Notes: generated from the letters alone by a model not told the origin. A stretch of DNA of 64,000 nt from Anatilimnocola aggregata (GCF_007747655.1 NZ_CP036274.1:3472001-3536000), one strand, 5' to 3'; numbered from the stretch's first letter, positions 16,344-25,616 are shown. A program made the numbers and translations.

Positions 16344-17639
16344 CTACGGAACCGACTCCTTCGCTGGTTGCGGCTCGGCCGGTTTTGCTTTCGCAATCAT
16401 CATCTCCATTTGCAGATCGGCAAGACTTGAGGTCACTCTCTCATTTTCGTCGGTCTTAGCCAGGTGAAGATTTGCCCAGACCAAATCCATTCCCTCATTG
16501 ACCTTTTCCTCGGCCAGCGAACGGAGCTTCAGGATTTGCTGCTGATCGACATTCTGACCATCGGCCTGCTGTTCTATTTGCTTTGCTTCGGCAAGCAAGG
16601 CGACTGCTTCATCGTGCAACGATTTCGCCTTTTCCATCTGGCGGGCGGCGATGTTCGCGTTGTTGTCTATCGCCATCACCACGCCCACTGTCGGCCCAAG
16701 GAAAAAACTAGTGCCATAAACCATCAAGAAAAAGAGCGTGCCGAGGATACCGGGGGACGATGTCGAGGCCTGCTCGTGAAGCGAGATCATGCGCGTGCCG
16801 ATGTTCGCCGGGTTACGATCTTGCGGGAAGATATCGAGCGCGTATTGATACAGCTGGCGGAGTTCAGCAAGTCCCTGCTCGCGCCATTCGGCGACGATGG
16901 TTGGAAACTCTCGCCGCAAGCGGCGGGCGCGCGAGGCCAGCTTATAGCCGTAGGGAATGCCGATCAGCATGAAGAATGCCATCAATCCCAGAATGATCGA
17001 CCCCGTGATGGCCAGCAGTGCCAGGCCGAGGACGGCGAAGATTTTGAACACCACTTCGAGCGCGGGATGTCGTCGAAAGATGAGGAGATTCATCACCCGG
17101 CCGCCGTCGAGTGGAATGAGCGGCAGCAGGTTGAACCCATTCAAGGCGACCAGCATGGCTACGAGTTGAAACATCAGGCTCTTGGAGTCCGTCGGCCGGA
17201 AGGCGAAAAATAGAACCGTGCCCAGGATCAGCCCAGGCAGCGGACCAAGGAGGAGCACTACGATCTCTTGCCAGGCCGGAACGGCGTGCTTTTTGCCCGA
17301 GACCGCCGCGCCGAAAAATGGAATGAAAAACATCTTCACATCGCGATAGCCGAACAACTTCATGCCCAGAAAGTGCCCCGACTCGTGCAGCAACAGCACA
17401 GCCACGAGCAGGCCCATGCCGAGCAGGTTAAAGCCCCCGAGGCTCGTCAGGGCGAAGAGAGCCATCGAGATCAGAAGCCACCAACCGTTGTTGTTGCGCG
17501 GCGGGGATTCGATCGCGGCATTGGCGGCATGCAGACTCTGCTCGAAGAGGACGTCTTCCTCGCCGAGCAGGATATCGGCCGTCGTTATTTCAAACGCGCT
17601 ACCAGTCTGACGATGGCTGGGTGGAGGAGGGAAGTCCAT
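16344..17639 (-). CDS. Site-2 protease family (M50) membrane metallopeptidase
   Basis: A 431-residue polytopic protein. The zinc-binding HESGH motif lies in VAVLLLHESGHFLGMKLFGY, followed by the FIPFFGAAVSG segment and the third metal-ligand region NLLPLIPLDGGR, typical of S2P/SpoIVFB-like proteases. About six transmembrane helices are visible. The C-terminal third after a last helix (about residues 300-325) is a soluble, predicted coiled-coil segment (ARQMEKAKSLHDEAVALLAEAKQIEQQADGQ, given here as one region of heptads at roughly 330-380). The N-terminal 45 residues are cytoplasmic. Such proteases perform regulated intramembrane proteolysis; no anti-sigma factor is adjacent, so the substrate is unknown. 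Confidence 0.9.
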   Translation of the reverse strand: MDFPPPPSHRQTGSAFEITTADILLGEEDVLFEQSLHAANAAIESPPRNNNGWWLLISMALFALTSLGGFNLLGMGLLVAVLLLHESGHFLGMKLFGYRDVKMFFIPFFGAAVSGKKHAVPAWQEIVVLLLGPLPGLILGTVLFFAFRPTDSKSLMFQLVAMLVALNGFNLLPLIPLDGGRVMNLLIFRRHPALEVVFKIFAVLGLALLAITGSIILGLMAFFMLIGIPYGYKLASRARRLRREFPTIVAEWREQGLAELRQLYQYALDIFPQDRNPANIGTRMISLHEQASTSSPGILGTLFFLMVYGTSFFLGPTVGVVMAIDNNANIAARQMEKAKSLHDEAVALLAEAKQIEQQADGQNVDQQQILKLRSLAEEKVNEGMDLVWANLHLAKTDENERVTSSLADLQMEMMIAKAKPAEPQPAKESVP

Positions 17640-17734
17640 GGAGGGCTCGCGAAGCGATGCAAGTTGAGAAGGAGTGCCTGCTCAATTATTGCATGGCCCG
17701 CGCGCGGAATGCACTGCAAGATAATTTGCATCAC

Positions 17735-18808
17735 TTATTGCCGGCGTAACAGCAGCGGCATGAACGCCAACAGCACCAACGCAATCAGGCCAATATCGCT
17801 GCTGCCGTCGCGCTGAACGTAGACATCGGGACGGCGGACGTCGGTCTGAGTGGTTGCCTCGGCGAAGTAGACATCGGCAGGTGCCACTTTGTACGGCCAC
17901 TGATCTTCGAATTCGGTAAGATAGAATTCTGCGGGGCCAGTTTCCGAGGGGAGTTTTAATAGATCGAGCAAGCGGGTGCGCTGCATTTCTTCCAACTTGC
18001 CGGCCCAGGCCACTTTGCCGGTCCACGGTTGTGCGGGGGTCAAATCTCCTTGGTAGCGAGCGTTTGAGACAAAATAAATCCGCAGCAGTCGCTGTTGCTC
18101 CGCGAGTGCTTGCGTGTGCTTCGCATTGCCGGCAGCAAGTTGCGCATAGTCAGGTTCGCGATAAGGAAACAGCGGCTGATCGGTATCGAACGACAGTCGC
18201 AGCGCGCCGGCCTGCACGGTTTGTGTCTCTTGGCTATCCGCCCGTTTGGCCACTTTGAGGGCCGTGATTTTCCAGTTCTGATCTACATAAGGTTGAGCCC
18301 AGGCAGCAACTTCGGGCGAATAGGCATAGCCGTTGTCTTTGAGCCATTCGACGAGCACGGCAGTGTTGTCAGCTTCCAGCACTGTGGCATTGAACCCGGC
18401 CACTTCCTTTTCTTCGAGCACGCGAACAGCCGGACCAGCTGCGGCGGTGACTACCGACTTCGGCTCGTCGATCGAACAACCTAGATTGCAGCCGCCCCCT
18501 TGTGGATTGCGCGGACGATAGACAATTCGTGGCGCAGTTACTTCGTGCAGCAGGCCGAACGCTTCGTTGCCAGACTCGGCCAGCTCGGGTTTGCTCGGTG
18601 AAGGGATCAAGAAGCCAAAATCGTCCGCTTCGCTTTGAAAGGAAGCCTTTCGGATGAAGTGCTGTTTCTTGGCAGCCGGATCCCAGAGCATGATGACGGT
18701 CTGGTCCGCGTTCACCACCCAATCTCCTAACGGAGGAGCCGGGCAACAAGCGATGCTGGGATAAGCGATGGCCAGCAACAGCAAACAGGCGGAAAGTGCA
18801 CGCGACAT
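17735..18808 (-). CDS. DUF2330 family exported protein with C-terminal membrane anchor
   Basis: A 357-residue protein of the DUF2330 family, function unknown. The signal peptide MSRALSACLLLLAIAYPSIA leads into CCPAPPLGDWVVNADQT, the Cys-rich start typical of DUF2330. The family segments IMLWDPAAKKQHFIRKASF, DFGFLIPSPSKPEL and LVEWLKDNGYAYSPE are visible. The end, IGLIALVLLAFMPLLLRRQ, is a single hydrophobic helix followed by Arg, i.e. a tail anchor or sorting-signal-like terminus preceded by a Ser/Asp/Gly stretch. It is downstream of nothing in particular and convergent or unrelated to its neighbours; the start is ATG 18808. Confidence 0.85.
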   Translation of the reverse strand: MSRALSACLLLLAIAYPSIACCPAPPLGDWVVNADQTVIMLWDPAAKKQHFIRKASFQSEADDFGFLIPSPSKPELAESGNEAFGLLHEVTAPRIVYRPRNPQGGGCNLGCSIDEPKSVVTAAAGPAVRVLEEKEVAGFNATVLEADNTAVLVEWLKDNGYAYSPEVAAWAQPYVDQNWKITALKVAKRADSQETQTVQAGALRLSFDTDQPLFPYREPDYAQLAAGNAKHTQALAEQQRLLRIYFVSNARYQGDLTPAQPWTGKVAWAGKLEEMQRTRLLDLLKLPSETGPAEFYLTEFEDQWPYKVAPADVYFAEATTQTDVRRPDVYVQRDGSSDIGLIALVLLAFMPLLLRRQ

Positions 18809-18954
18809 GATTGGCCTCCGGGAGATGAGGAGTTGAGGGCCAGAAGTTTAGAACTAGTGAAGCAGAGTTGCGTCACTGAAGAAAGTGAGCCACTTGAGAG
18901 TGAGGATATTCCCGGTTGTTACAGTTTACTTAGCCGAATCGGAGTGACCAGGTA

Positions 18955-19317
18955 CTACTGCAGTTCGAGAGATCCAGCTCGATAGTCAATGGTCAGCTTG
19001 CAGTTCTTAAGTAGTCCGATGCCTAGTAATGGCATTCTTCCTTCGTTGGCAATAACCTCAACCCGGCGAAGCTTGTCAAACCAAGCGATGCAGCATTCGT
19101 AGGTTTCCAGAATAACTTTCGTTCCATCAGCTAGAGTTGCTTCGACTGCAGCTGATTGAGCCAGTCCGAGTTCGCTGATTTTGTCTTGGGACACAACGAG
19201 TTCGCCGTCAAAGGCGGTGTCCACCCAGACAGATAGCTCCGTCTAGGTCGGGCTCGATGAAGAACTGACGAGCAAGGTAAGAAGAGCACGGCCGGCCGAG
19301 TCCACAACACCGTTCAT
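18955..19317 (-). pseudogene. Clan AA (retropepsin-like) aspartic protease gene interrupted by an in-frame TAG
   Basis: From ATG 19317 the frame reads MNGVVDSAGRALLTLLVSSS, then a TAG at 19243-19245 (codon 25), then continues without shift into TELSVWVDTAFDGELVVSQD and on to LLGIGLLKNCKLTIDYRAG, ending at 18955. This is the layout of small bacterial clan-AA aspartic proteases (MxGxV... WVDTGFxGxLxL ... LLGxxLL), about 120 residues. The catalytic Asp is in WVDTAFDGE. The ATG overlaps the TGA of the upstream gene (ATGA), so it was translationally coupled. A GTG at 19224 could start an 89-residue fragment beginning at the active site, lacking the first beta strands. A point nonsense mutation or sequence error is the simplest reading. 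Confidence 0.8.
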
Positions 19318-19565
19318 GTCGAGAGTTCACCCAAATGTACGGTTGTCTCGTGGCCAACACGCAGGGCGAATGATAAGCGATCCGGAAATGCCTGACGAGC
19401 TGCTTGGATAGCTGCCGTCAAAGTTTCGCCAATGAAGTGTTGCCCCGAGTAGGGCTCAATCGCGACGTACTGGTCTTGATGTGACTGTTCGAGAATCGAA
19501 CGGAGACGTAGTTCGTAGATTTCTTTCGCGGCCTGTGACACGACAAGGGTCTGTTGCGAGGCCAT
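19314..19565 (-). CDS. Small conserved protein coupled to clan AA protease
   Basis: An 83-residue protein, ATG 19565, with a strong ribosome site (AGGAGG) 8 bases upstream. The N-terminal half is helical (SQAAKEIYELRLRSILEQSHQDQYVAIE); the C-terminal half has YSGQHFIGETLTAAIQAARQAFPDRLSFALRVGHETTVHLG as separate helix and strand elements. Small proteins with 'GYVaIdPeSGdyFiGeTl.eAi..ar...Pd..fy..RVG' layout are commonly paired with clan AA proteases in cyanobacteria and planctomycetes. Its stop overlaps the protease ATG by 4 bases. Function is unknown; an antitoxin-like or chaperone-like role is only a guess. Confidence 0.75.
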   Translation of the reverse strand: MASQQTLVVSQAAKEIYELRLRSILEQSHQDQYVAIEPYSGQHFIGETLTAAIQAARQAFPDRLSFALRVGHETTVHLGELST

Positions 19566-19625
19566 GCTTCTGCCTCCTGGTTAATTGATCCTAACAGAAG
19601 CGTGACAATCCTTTGCAACCGATCC

Positions 19626-21191
19626 CTACTTCACTGACGCCGTAGCTGCTTCGGTGCGGCGATTGGCTTCATCGGTGGCAGCGGCCGTGAGCTGGCGAAG
19701 TTCGCTATTGAGCGCCTTATTCGAGGCGAACAGCACGCGGATTTCGTTGTTCGTTTCTTGTAACTTGCCGAAAAGTGTACGGCCATAAGTGAGAACGCCA
19801 TCGCGCTCGAAGGTGACTTTGGCCAGGTCTTCGTCCAGTTGCCGTTTGTACTCGGTGAGCAGGGCGTATTGCTCGTCGGCCTTCGTTTTGGCAGCGGTCA
19901 GCGTGGCGATGTTGCGAGACACTTCACGCATGTTGTTGTCAATTTCCACCATTCGGCGATGAAGAGACACGTACCGAGCGGCGTAATCGATAATGCGGCG
20001 ACGATAGATGGGCTGGATCTTTTCGACGATGCCTTGCGCGACCAGTTCATCGGCTTTTTCGTTCGGGATGATGGCGGTATCGCCCGGCTCGAACTCAGCG
20101 ATGTCCGATTCCTTGCGATGAAGTCGAATGGGCTGTGCCCGGCCATCTTTGTCGAACAAATCAGCGCCGGGCAGGTTATTGTCCTTCACTAACGGGGCAT
20201 CGACTTCTTCTTTGTACGTTTTGACGAACTTCACTTCAGCCCACAAGTTGTCCGGTGACGTACCTTCGGGGGCACGTTGGCCATCGAGGACGTAACTGTT
20301 GATCAGCTTGTCGTAATCGGCCTGGCCTAGGCCTGTTTCGGCCATGGGAATCAAAGCCTGAAGTTCAGCTGCCGTCAGGCCGGCGAAGAGTTCGTAAGTG
20401 TCGATCGGACAGGTTTCGTACAACGTCCAGGTTCCATTCCCGCCGTTGACTCGCGCTGTTTGTTCGGGAGTGAGTGGCACCAGGGGAGCAAGAGTCACTG
20501 CATCAGCCTGAGTCTGCGTGACGATGAATTGACCGAGATAGAACTCAGGCTTCATGAAGCCTTGGCCGCTGTCGACTTCGGTAAAGGCATACAGCACGGT
20601 TTTCTCGGCAATGCCGTGACCGCCACCTTGCGGCGCGGGTGCTTGAGCGGCCGGATCGGGCACGACGGGCATTGGTGCCGCGGCAGGATCGACCGGAGCA
20701 GCTGGGTCAACCGGCGCTGCGGGATCAACGGGTGCCGCAGGATCAGCCGGCATGGGCACAGGTGCTGGCGCTGCTTGCGGCGGAGGTGCAGCGACAGGAA
20801 CTTGTACGGTAACTGTGCCACCGGCAGCACCAGCGGGACGAGCGCCGCGCCAGACGCGACCGCGATCGAGAATCAAGCGCGAGAGTTCTTCGCTGCGCAC
20901 GAAGACGGAATCTTTTTCGCCTTTCACATCGTTGGCTTCGCCCCGCTCGAGCAAGGCGACGCGCGATTGGGCCGCTTCGACTTCGACTTCCAATTTTTGC
21001 ACCAGCGTCATCCAGTTGGCGCGGGTTAGAAGCGTCATCGAGGCATACACCATGAACGCTGGCACAGCAAAGAACACCAATAACAGGAAGGTGACATGCA
21101 CCCACTTCCACGTCTTGGTGTTCATGTACGTAACGAACCCGAAGAACAGTACCAGCAGGACGCCGAGCACCTGGAAGATAACTGGATTCAT
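19626..21191 (-). CDS. Membrane-anchored coiled-coil protein with Ala/Pro-rich linker (unknown)
   Basis: A 521-residue protein, ATG 21191, with no family I recognise. Two transmembrane helices lie at the N-terminus (MNPVIFQVLGVLLVLFFGFV and VTFLLLVFFAVPAFMVYAS). A helical segment (LVQKLEVEVEAAQSRVALLE) follows, then an Ala/Pro-rich linker with imperfect DPAAPV repeats (about residues 145-185), a globular region (ALYxFTEVDSGQGFMKPEFYLGQF; residues about 200-390), and a long C-terminal coiled coil (RRMVEIDNNMREVSRNIATL to ASNKALNSELRQLTAAA). The architecture suggests an inner-membrane protein projecting into the periplasm. It is divergent from the marR/efflux operon and shares its regulatory region. 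Confidence 0.75.
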   Translation of the reverse strand: MNPVIFQVLGVLLVLFFGFVTYMNTKTWKWVHVTFLLLVFFAVPAFMVYASMTLLTRANWMTLVQKLEVEVEAAQSRVALLERGEANDVKGEKDSVFVRSEELSRLILDRGRVWRGARPAGAAGGTVTVQVPVAAPPPQAAPAPVPMPADPAAPVDPAAPVDPAAPVDPAAAPMPVVPDPAAQAPAPQGGGHGIAEKTVLYAFTEVDSGQGFMKPEFYLGQFIVTQTQADAVTLAPLVPLTPEQTARVNGGNGTWTLYETCPIDTYELFAGLTAAELQALIPMAETGLGQADYDKLINSYVLDGQRAPEGTSPDNLWAEVKFVKTYKEEVDAPLVKDNNLPGADLFDKDGRAQPIRLHRKESDIAEFEPGDTAIIPNEKADELVAQGIVEKIQPIYRRRIIDYAARYVSLHRRMVEIDNNMREVSRNIATLTAAKTKADEQYALLTEYKRQLDEDLAKVTFERDGVLTYGRTLFGKLQETNNEIRVLFASNKALNSELRQLTAAATDEANRRTEAATASVK

Positions 21192-21440
21192 TACAGAATT
21201 CGCCTGCGAATAGTGAACGGGCTCGCGTGATCAGAACGGCGGCTGGAAACCCAACACCGAGCTCGTTCGAGCGGACACCGAGTTCGAATGCTCGGGGCCA
21301 TAGGTCGATGATAAATAGGGCAGTCTGGGGTGTCAAGTTTTGCCGCGTTGGCAACCTTTGACGCAAATCTTCTGCCAACTTGGGTTTAGGACGCGTGATA
21401 AGTCATCTTTACGCGGCATAACCGTCATCTCTAGCGCATT

Positions 21441-21516
21441 CGTTCAAGTCTGAACGGTTTATTACCGAATCTTTCCCTGCAGGAACGTTTGTTTTGGAAT
21501 CGTTCGCCGCTGAACG
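21441..21516. promoter_or_regulatory. Paired CGTTC-N6-GAACG dyads upstream of marR
   Basis: CGTTCAAGTCTGAACG (21441-21456) and CGTTCGCCGCTGAACG (21501-21516) are two 16-base palindromes with the same CGTTC-N6-GAACG frame, starting exactly 60 bases apart. A looser GAACG...CGTTC pair lies between them. They stand in the divergent region between the coiled-coil gene and marR. They are good candidates for the MarR-type regulator's own operators, with the two sites close to six helical turns apart. Confidence 0.5.
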
Positions 21517-21613
21517 ATCGGCGAGCGGTGCCGCGCGTGGACTTTCGCCCACGTGCTGCAACCACCCAGTGTTGATGAAAGTCAACACGACGAACGGAAT
21601 ACTCAGGTACGGC

Positions 21614-22168
21614 ATGGATGCACGTCTGAATGCAGAGCCGATTGCTCACGCCGGCGCACGGCCGCGCGGAGCACTGCGCGAGTGGTTGCAACTGTTGTTG
21701 CAGACCGGTGCCGTCGCCCGTTCTTGGCGTCAACAATTGGCCAGCCAGGTCGCCGGGCAAGAACTGACCGATCAAGAATTTCTCGTCCTCTGGCTTTGCA
21801 GCGAACAGCCTGTTGCCAGGCGCGGACAAGGCGAACTGGCCGAAGCGGTTGGTGCTTCGCCGGCGCAAATGAGCGGGCTCGTCGAACGCCTTCGCCGCCG
21901 CGAGTTGCTGCGGTTCGAGCGCCTCGGCAACGATCGCCGCCGTCAAGTCTGGCAACTGACCGCACAAGGCGAACAGTTAGTCGCCGAACTGTGCCGCACC
22001 CTCTCAGTCCGGAGCGAACAGATTTTTAGCCGACTCACGAGTGACGAGCAGCGACAACTACTCGCGCTGATTCAGCGCTCCCTGCCCAGCGACGATGAAA
22101 TCGACACCGACGAACCAGCCCGCTTCCTCACGCCTGGCCAAGGAGGTCCTTCGTCATGCGCTGCCTAA
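21614..22168 (+). CDS. MarR family transcriptional regulator of the efflux operon
   Basis: A 184-residue winged-helix regulator. The MarR core is visible: LTDQEFLVLWLCSEQPVARRGQGELAEAVGASPAQMSGLVERL (helices 2-4, as separate stretches), the wing LRFERLGNDRRRQVWQLTAQGEQL with the DRR motif, and a dimerisation helix LSVRSEQIFSRLTSDEQRQLLALI. ATG 21614 (MDARLNAEP) is taken as start; an ATG 39 bases upstream is possible. Its last 13 bases overlap the TolC-like gene, whose ribosome site lies inside it, so regulator and efflux genes form one operon. It probably represses this operon and responds to a small hydrophobic or phenolic ligand (family knowledge). Confidence 0.88.
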   Translation: MDARLNAEPIAHAGARPRGALREWLQLLLQTGAVARSWRQQLASQVAGQELTDQEFLVLWLCSEQPVARRGQGELAEAVGASPAQMSGLVERLRRRELLRFERLGNDRRRQVWQLTAQGEQLVAELCRTLSVRSEQIFSRLTSDEQRQLLALIQRSLPSDDEIDTDEPARFLTPGQGGPSSCAA

Positions 22169-25100
22169 CTTCTTCGTGGATCAAAAACACTCCCTCAGTT
22201 GCCCGCTGGATTTTTGCCTGCCTGGTGCTGAGCCTGGTGGTCGGCAATGTCGGCTGCCATCGTTCGTTCTATCGCCGGCAGGCGGATAACGACGCTTACA
22301 ACCTGATTCGTCAAAAGGGCGATCATCCGCACTGGGCATTACCGAACATCAGCATCACGCCCGATCCACGGTCGCGCATGTTCGATGCCAACTGCCCGGA
22401 CTGCCCTCCCCTGCCCCCTGATGATCCGTTTGCGCACGAACTGATGCACTGCGTCGACAACAAACGGGGCTATCCCGGTTGGCACGACAACGGTGAAACC
22501 CCCTACATCGAGAATCCTGCCTGGGCCGAATACTTGGAATTTGGCAACAAGGGAGTGCTCGAAGTCAGTTCCGATAACGCCGTCAGGCTGGGGTTGTTGC
22601 ACTCGCGCAACTATCAACAACAGTTAGAAGAACTCTATCTTTCGGCCCTCGACGTCAGCTTCGAACGCTTTCTGTTCGACTCGCAATACTTTGCCGGCTA
22701 CTCGGCGCAGTACACGGCCGATGGTCGCCTGCGTAACGATCCTGCGCGGCTGCTCAATTCAGGCGGTAACTCCCGCAGCGATTTTATTCTGGCGACTTCG
22801 TCGAACGGACCGCGCCCCATCGCTGTGCGGAGAGCGTTTACCACTGGCAGCACGTTGGTGGTCGGCCTGGCGAACTCGCTGATGTGGCAATTCTCGGGGC
22901 CCGACGATTATCGAGGCAATACGCTCATCGATTTCGCGCTGGTGCAACCACTGCTGCGGAATGCGGGACGCGACCGGATTCTCGAACGTCTGACCGTGGC
23001 CGAACGGACGTTGCTCTACAACGTCCGCTCGATGGAACAATATCGCCAGGGCTTTTATGTGCAAGTAATGACCGGACGCGACCCAGGCAGCGGTCCAGAG
23101 CGGCGCGGTGGTGTGTTCGGCGGTTCGGGCTTCGATGGTTTCTCAGGCGTTGGCGGCGGCGGCTTCGGTCGGGTGACCGCGGGGAATGCCGGCGGAAATG
23201 CCGCTGCTGGTGGTGGACAAGGCGCGGGTGCTGCTGCGGTCGGCGGTTACTTGGGACTGCTGCAGACTCAGCAGGACATCAAGAATCAAGAAGACAACGT
23301 CAAGCGGTTGCGCAACAACTTGTACCGCTTAGAGCAGTTTCTCGAAGAATTGAAAACGCGCTCGGGCGAAGAGGGACTCGTCAACAACATTCTCCGTCAA
23401 GATCTGCAAGTCGCGCAGGCTCGCCAGGCTTTGTTCAACTCCGAAAGCCGGCTCATCAACTCGCGCAATGCGTATCAGCAAACGCTCGACAACTTCAAAG
23501 GGACTTTGGGCCTGCCACCCACCATCTGCATGGAAGTGCAGGATGACTTGCTCGATCAGTTCCAACTCATCGACCGAGCGACCCTCAGCGAACAAGATAC
23601 GATCGAAAACCTGGTCGATGAATTCAGCGAAACTCGCTTGAAGATCACGTCGCACATCGAAAGCCGCGTGGTTGCCGATGCCAACGACGCCACTCGTTCG
23701 GTCGTCATTCGCACTCTGGCCTGGTACCCCGAACTTCCCGCGCACTTGCAGGAACTCAAGGCGAACTTGATTCCCATTCGCCAAGTACGCGAACGGATGC
23801 TGACCGATTACCTGCCGCGCACCGAAATAGACCTGAAAGAATTCGCGGCGTCGCTCGGTCGCCGCCGGGCCTGGCTCACCAAGTTGAAGTCGACGCTCGA
23901 AATGCTGCGTAACGAAGGGTGCGCGATCCTCCCGATTCCCACCTTGAACGAAGAAATCTTTCGGCTCGACCGGCTCGACCGTTCGCGCAAAGAAGTGGAG
24001 GTGCAATTCGAGGCCCTCAAGACCAAGGTCGACAAAGACTATCTCGTCCATCTCGAAGAGCGCGAAGCTCGGCTCGATAAGCTGATTAAAGATGGCGAGC
24101 GGCTGATGCCGGAGGAACTATTCACGCAGTTGTACGACGGCATCCTGTATCCCAAGCAGGGTGATGTCGATGCCATGGCGATGGCTCCGACCGATCAAGT
24201 GGCCGATATCCTCGTCGTCTTGCCTGCGGACATTCTCACGCTGCAATTGGTGCAAGCGCGAGCTCGGGCCGAAGGGATCGAACTGATTCCGGTCGACCTC
24301 AAGGCCGATCAGGCTTTGGAAGTGGCTCGCAAATATCGTCGCGACTGGATGAACGCCCGGGCTGGACTCGTCGATGCTTGGCGACTCATCGAATTCAATG
24401 CGGATAACCTGGAAGGGTCACTCGATATCTTCTTCAGTGGCGATGTGCAAAACGTCACCGATAATCCGTTCCGTCTGCGGAGTGCGACCGGTCGCTTGAG
24501 AGTCGGCGTTGCTTTCGATGCTCCGCTCACGCGGTTGTCGGAACGAAACGTCTATCGCCAGGCGCTCATCGAGTTCCAGCAGGCTCGGCGCAACTATTAC
24601 AACTTTGAAGATACTGTGGCTCGCAGCTTGCGGACGACAGTTCGGACGATTCTGACCAATCAGATCAACTTTGAACTGCAACGACTGGCTGTGCTCGAGG
24701 CAGCCCGACAGATCGATCGGAACGAAGACATTCGGATCGATCAGGAGTTGACCAACCAGGCTTCGGGTGCGACCGCCGCGCGTGACTCGGTGTCGGCGTT
24801 GTCGGACTTGCTCGATGCCCAGAACAACTTCATGAGCGTGTGGGTCAATTACGAAGCCCTCCGCCGCTCGCTCGACTTCGATCTCGGTACGCTGCAACTC
24901 GACAGCGAAGGTATCTGGATCGATCCAGGTGCGATTCGCGAAGACTACGGCACCAACGACCCTTGTCTGTGGCGCTGCCCCGATGCTCCCGAACCCTGCT
25001 ACGACGGGGCGACGGAAATTCCCGTCCCTCCCTATCCACAGTTCCACCTGGAAGATGGCGAAATGCTGGAGGGGGTGCCGCAGTACGGCGAGCCGATGCT

Positions 25101-25608
25101 GATGCAACCACAACCGGCACAGCTAGAGTACGGACCATCGCCGTATAGCCAACCGCAACCTCAAGAGCGGGAAATGTTGCCGCCACCGGTTCAGCGTGGG
25201 GCTCCAAACCCAAATCAGAATCGATATCAACCGAACCAGTTCCAACCGGTTCCGAGCCCGGCTCCAAAAACAGAATCGGGGACGACATTGGGACCACAGC
25301 ATTCGCACAAAGTGAATCCGCTGCCGCCGCTCACTCCCCGCATCAGACCACAGATTCCGGCTCCGCGCACGCCAGTCCCCCGCAAACCGGGACCGGTCGA
25401 GGCGAAGCTGAGGCCGCGAGTCAAAGTCGCGGCGCTACCGGAAGGGTCAGCAGACGTCGAAACCGCCGTCGCCACTCAGCCGATCATCGCTGAGCCAGTG
25501 GTGGTCGAACCAACCGCTTCGCCGGCCGTCTATGGCCCGGAACTCTCGCCGGCTATCAACGCCGTCGCCCCACCGGTTGCGGTCGCGCCGGTGCAACTGC
25601 AGCGCTAG
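22156..25608 (+). CDS. Giant TolC-like outer-membrane efflux protein
   Basis: A 1150-residue protein, more than twice the normal TolC length. A signal peptide ends in VVGNVGC (Cys34), so it may be a lipoprotein. TolC-like helical repeats appear in two blocks. The first holds AVRLGLLHSRNYQQQLEELYLSAL and AERTLLYNVRSMEQYRQGFYVQVMTG, plus a Gly-rich loop and the helix LGLLQTQQDIKNQEDNVKRL. The second holds RLRVGVAFDAPLTRLSERNVYRQAL, TVARSLRTTVRTILTNQINFELQR and LLDAQNNFMSVWVNYEALRRSLDFDLGTLQLD. Between them lies a long helical region (about 420-740). The last 220 residues are Pro/Gln-rich and disordered. AAGGAGGT (22139-22146) is a near-perfect ribosome site for ATG 22156. It is the outer-membrane part of the MarR-regulated efflux set. 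Confidence 0.88.
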   Translation: MRCLTSSWIKNTPSVARWIFACLVLSLVVGNVGCHRSFYRRQADNDAYNLIRQKGDHPHWALPNISITPDPRSRMFDANCPDCPPLPPDDPFAHELMHCVDNKRGYPGWHDNGETPYIENPAWAEYLEFGNKGVLEVSSDNAVRLGLLHSRNYQQQLEELYLSALDVSFERFLFDSQYFAGYSAQYTADGRLRNDPARLLNSGGNSRSDFILATSSNGPRPIAVRRAFTTGSTLVVGLANSLMWQFSGPDDYRGNTLIDFALVQPLLRNAGRDRILERLTVAERTLLYNVRSMEQYRQGFYVQVMTGRDPGSGPERRGGVFGGSGFDGFSGVGGGGFGRVTAGNAGGNAAAGGGQGAGAAAVGGYLGLLQTQQDIKNQEDNVKRLRNNLYRLEQFLEELKTRSGEEGLVNNILRQDLQVAQARQALFNSESRLINSRNAYQQTLDNFKGTLGLPPTICMEVQDDLLDQFQLIDRATLSEQDTIENLVDEFSETRLKITSHIESRVVADANDATRSVVIRTLAWYPELPAHLQELKANLIPIRQVRERMLTDYLPRTEIDLKEFAASLGRRRAWLTKLKSTLEMLRNEGCAILPIPTLNEEIFRLDRLDRSRKEVEVQFEALKTKVDKDYLVHLEEREARLDKLIKDGERLMPEELFTQLYDGILYPKQGDVDAMAMAPTDQVADILVVLPADILTLQLVQARARAEGIELIPVDLKADQALEVARKYRRDWMNARAGLVDAWRLIEFNADNLEGSLDIFFSGDVQNVTDNPFRLRSATGRLRVGVAFDAPLTRLSERNVYRQALIEFQQARRNYYNFEDTVARSLRTTVRTILTNQINFELQRLAVLEAARQIDRNEDIRIDQELTNQASGATAARDSVSALSDLLDAQNNFMSVWVNYEALRRSLDFDLGTLQLDSEGIWIDPGAIREDYGTNDPCLWRCPDAPEPCYDGATEIPVPPYPQFHLEDGEMLEGVPQYGEPMLMQPQPAQLEYGPSPYSQPQPQEREMLPPPVQRGAPNPNQNRYQPNQFQPVPSPAPKTESGTTLGPQHSHKVNPLPPLTPRIRPQIPAPRTPVPRKPGPVEAKLRPRVKVAALPEGSADVETAVATQPIIAEPVVVEPTASPAVYGPELSPAINAVAPPVAVAPVQLQR

Positions 25609-25616
25609 TTTTCTTT

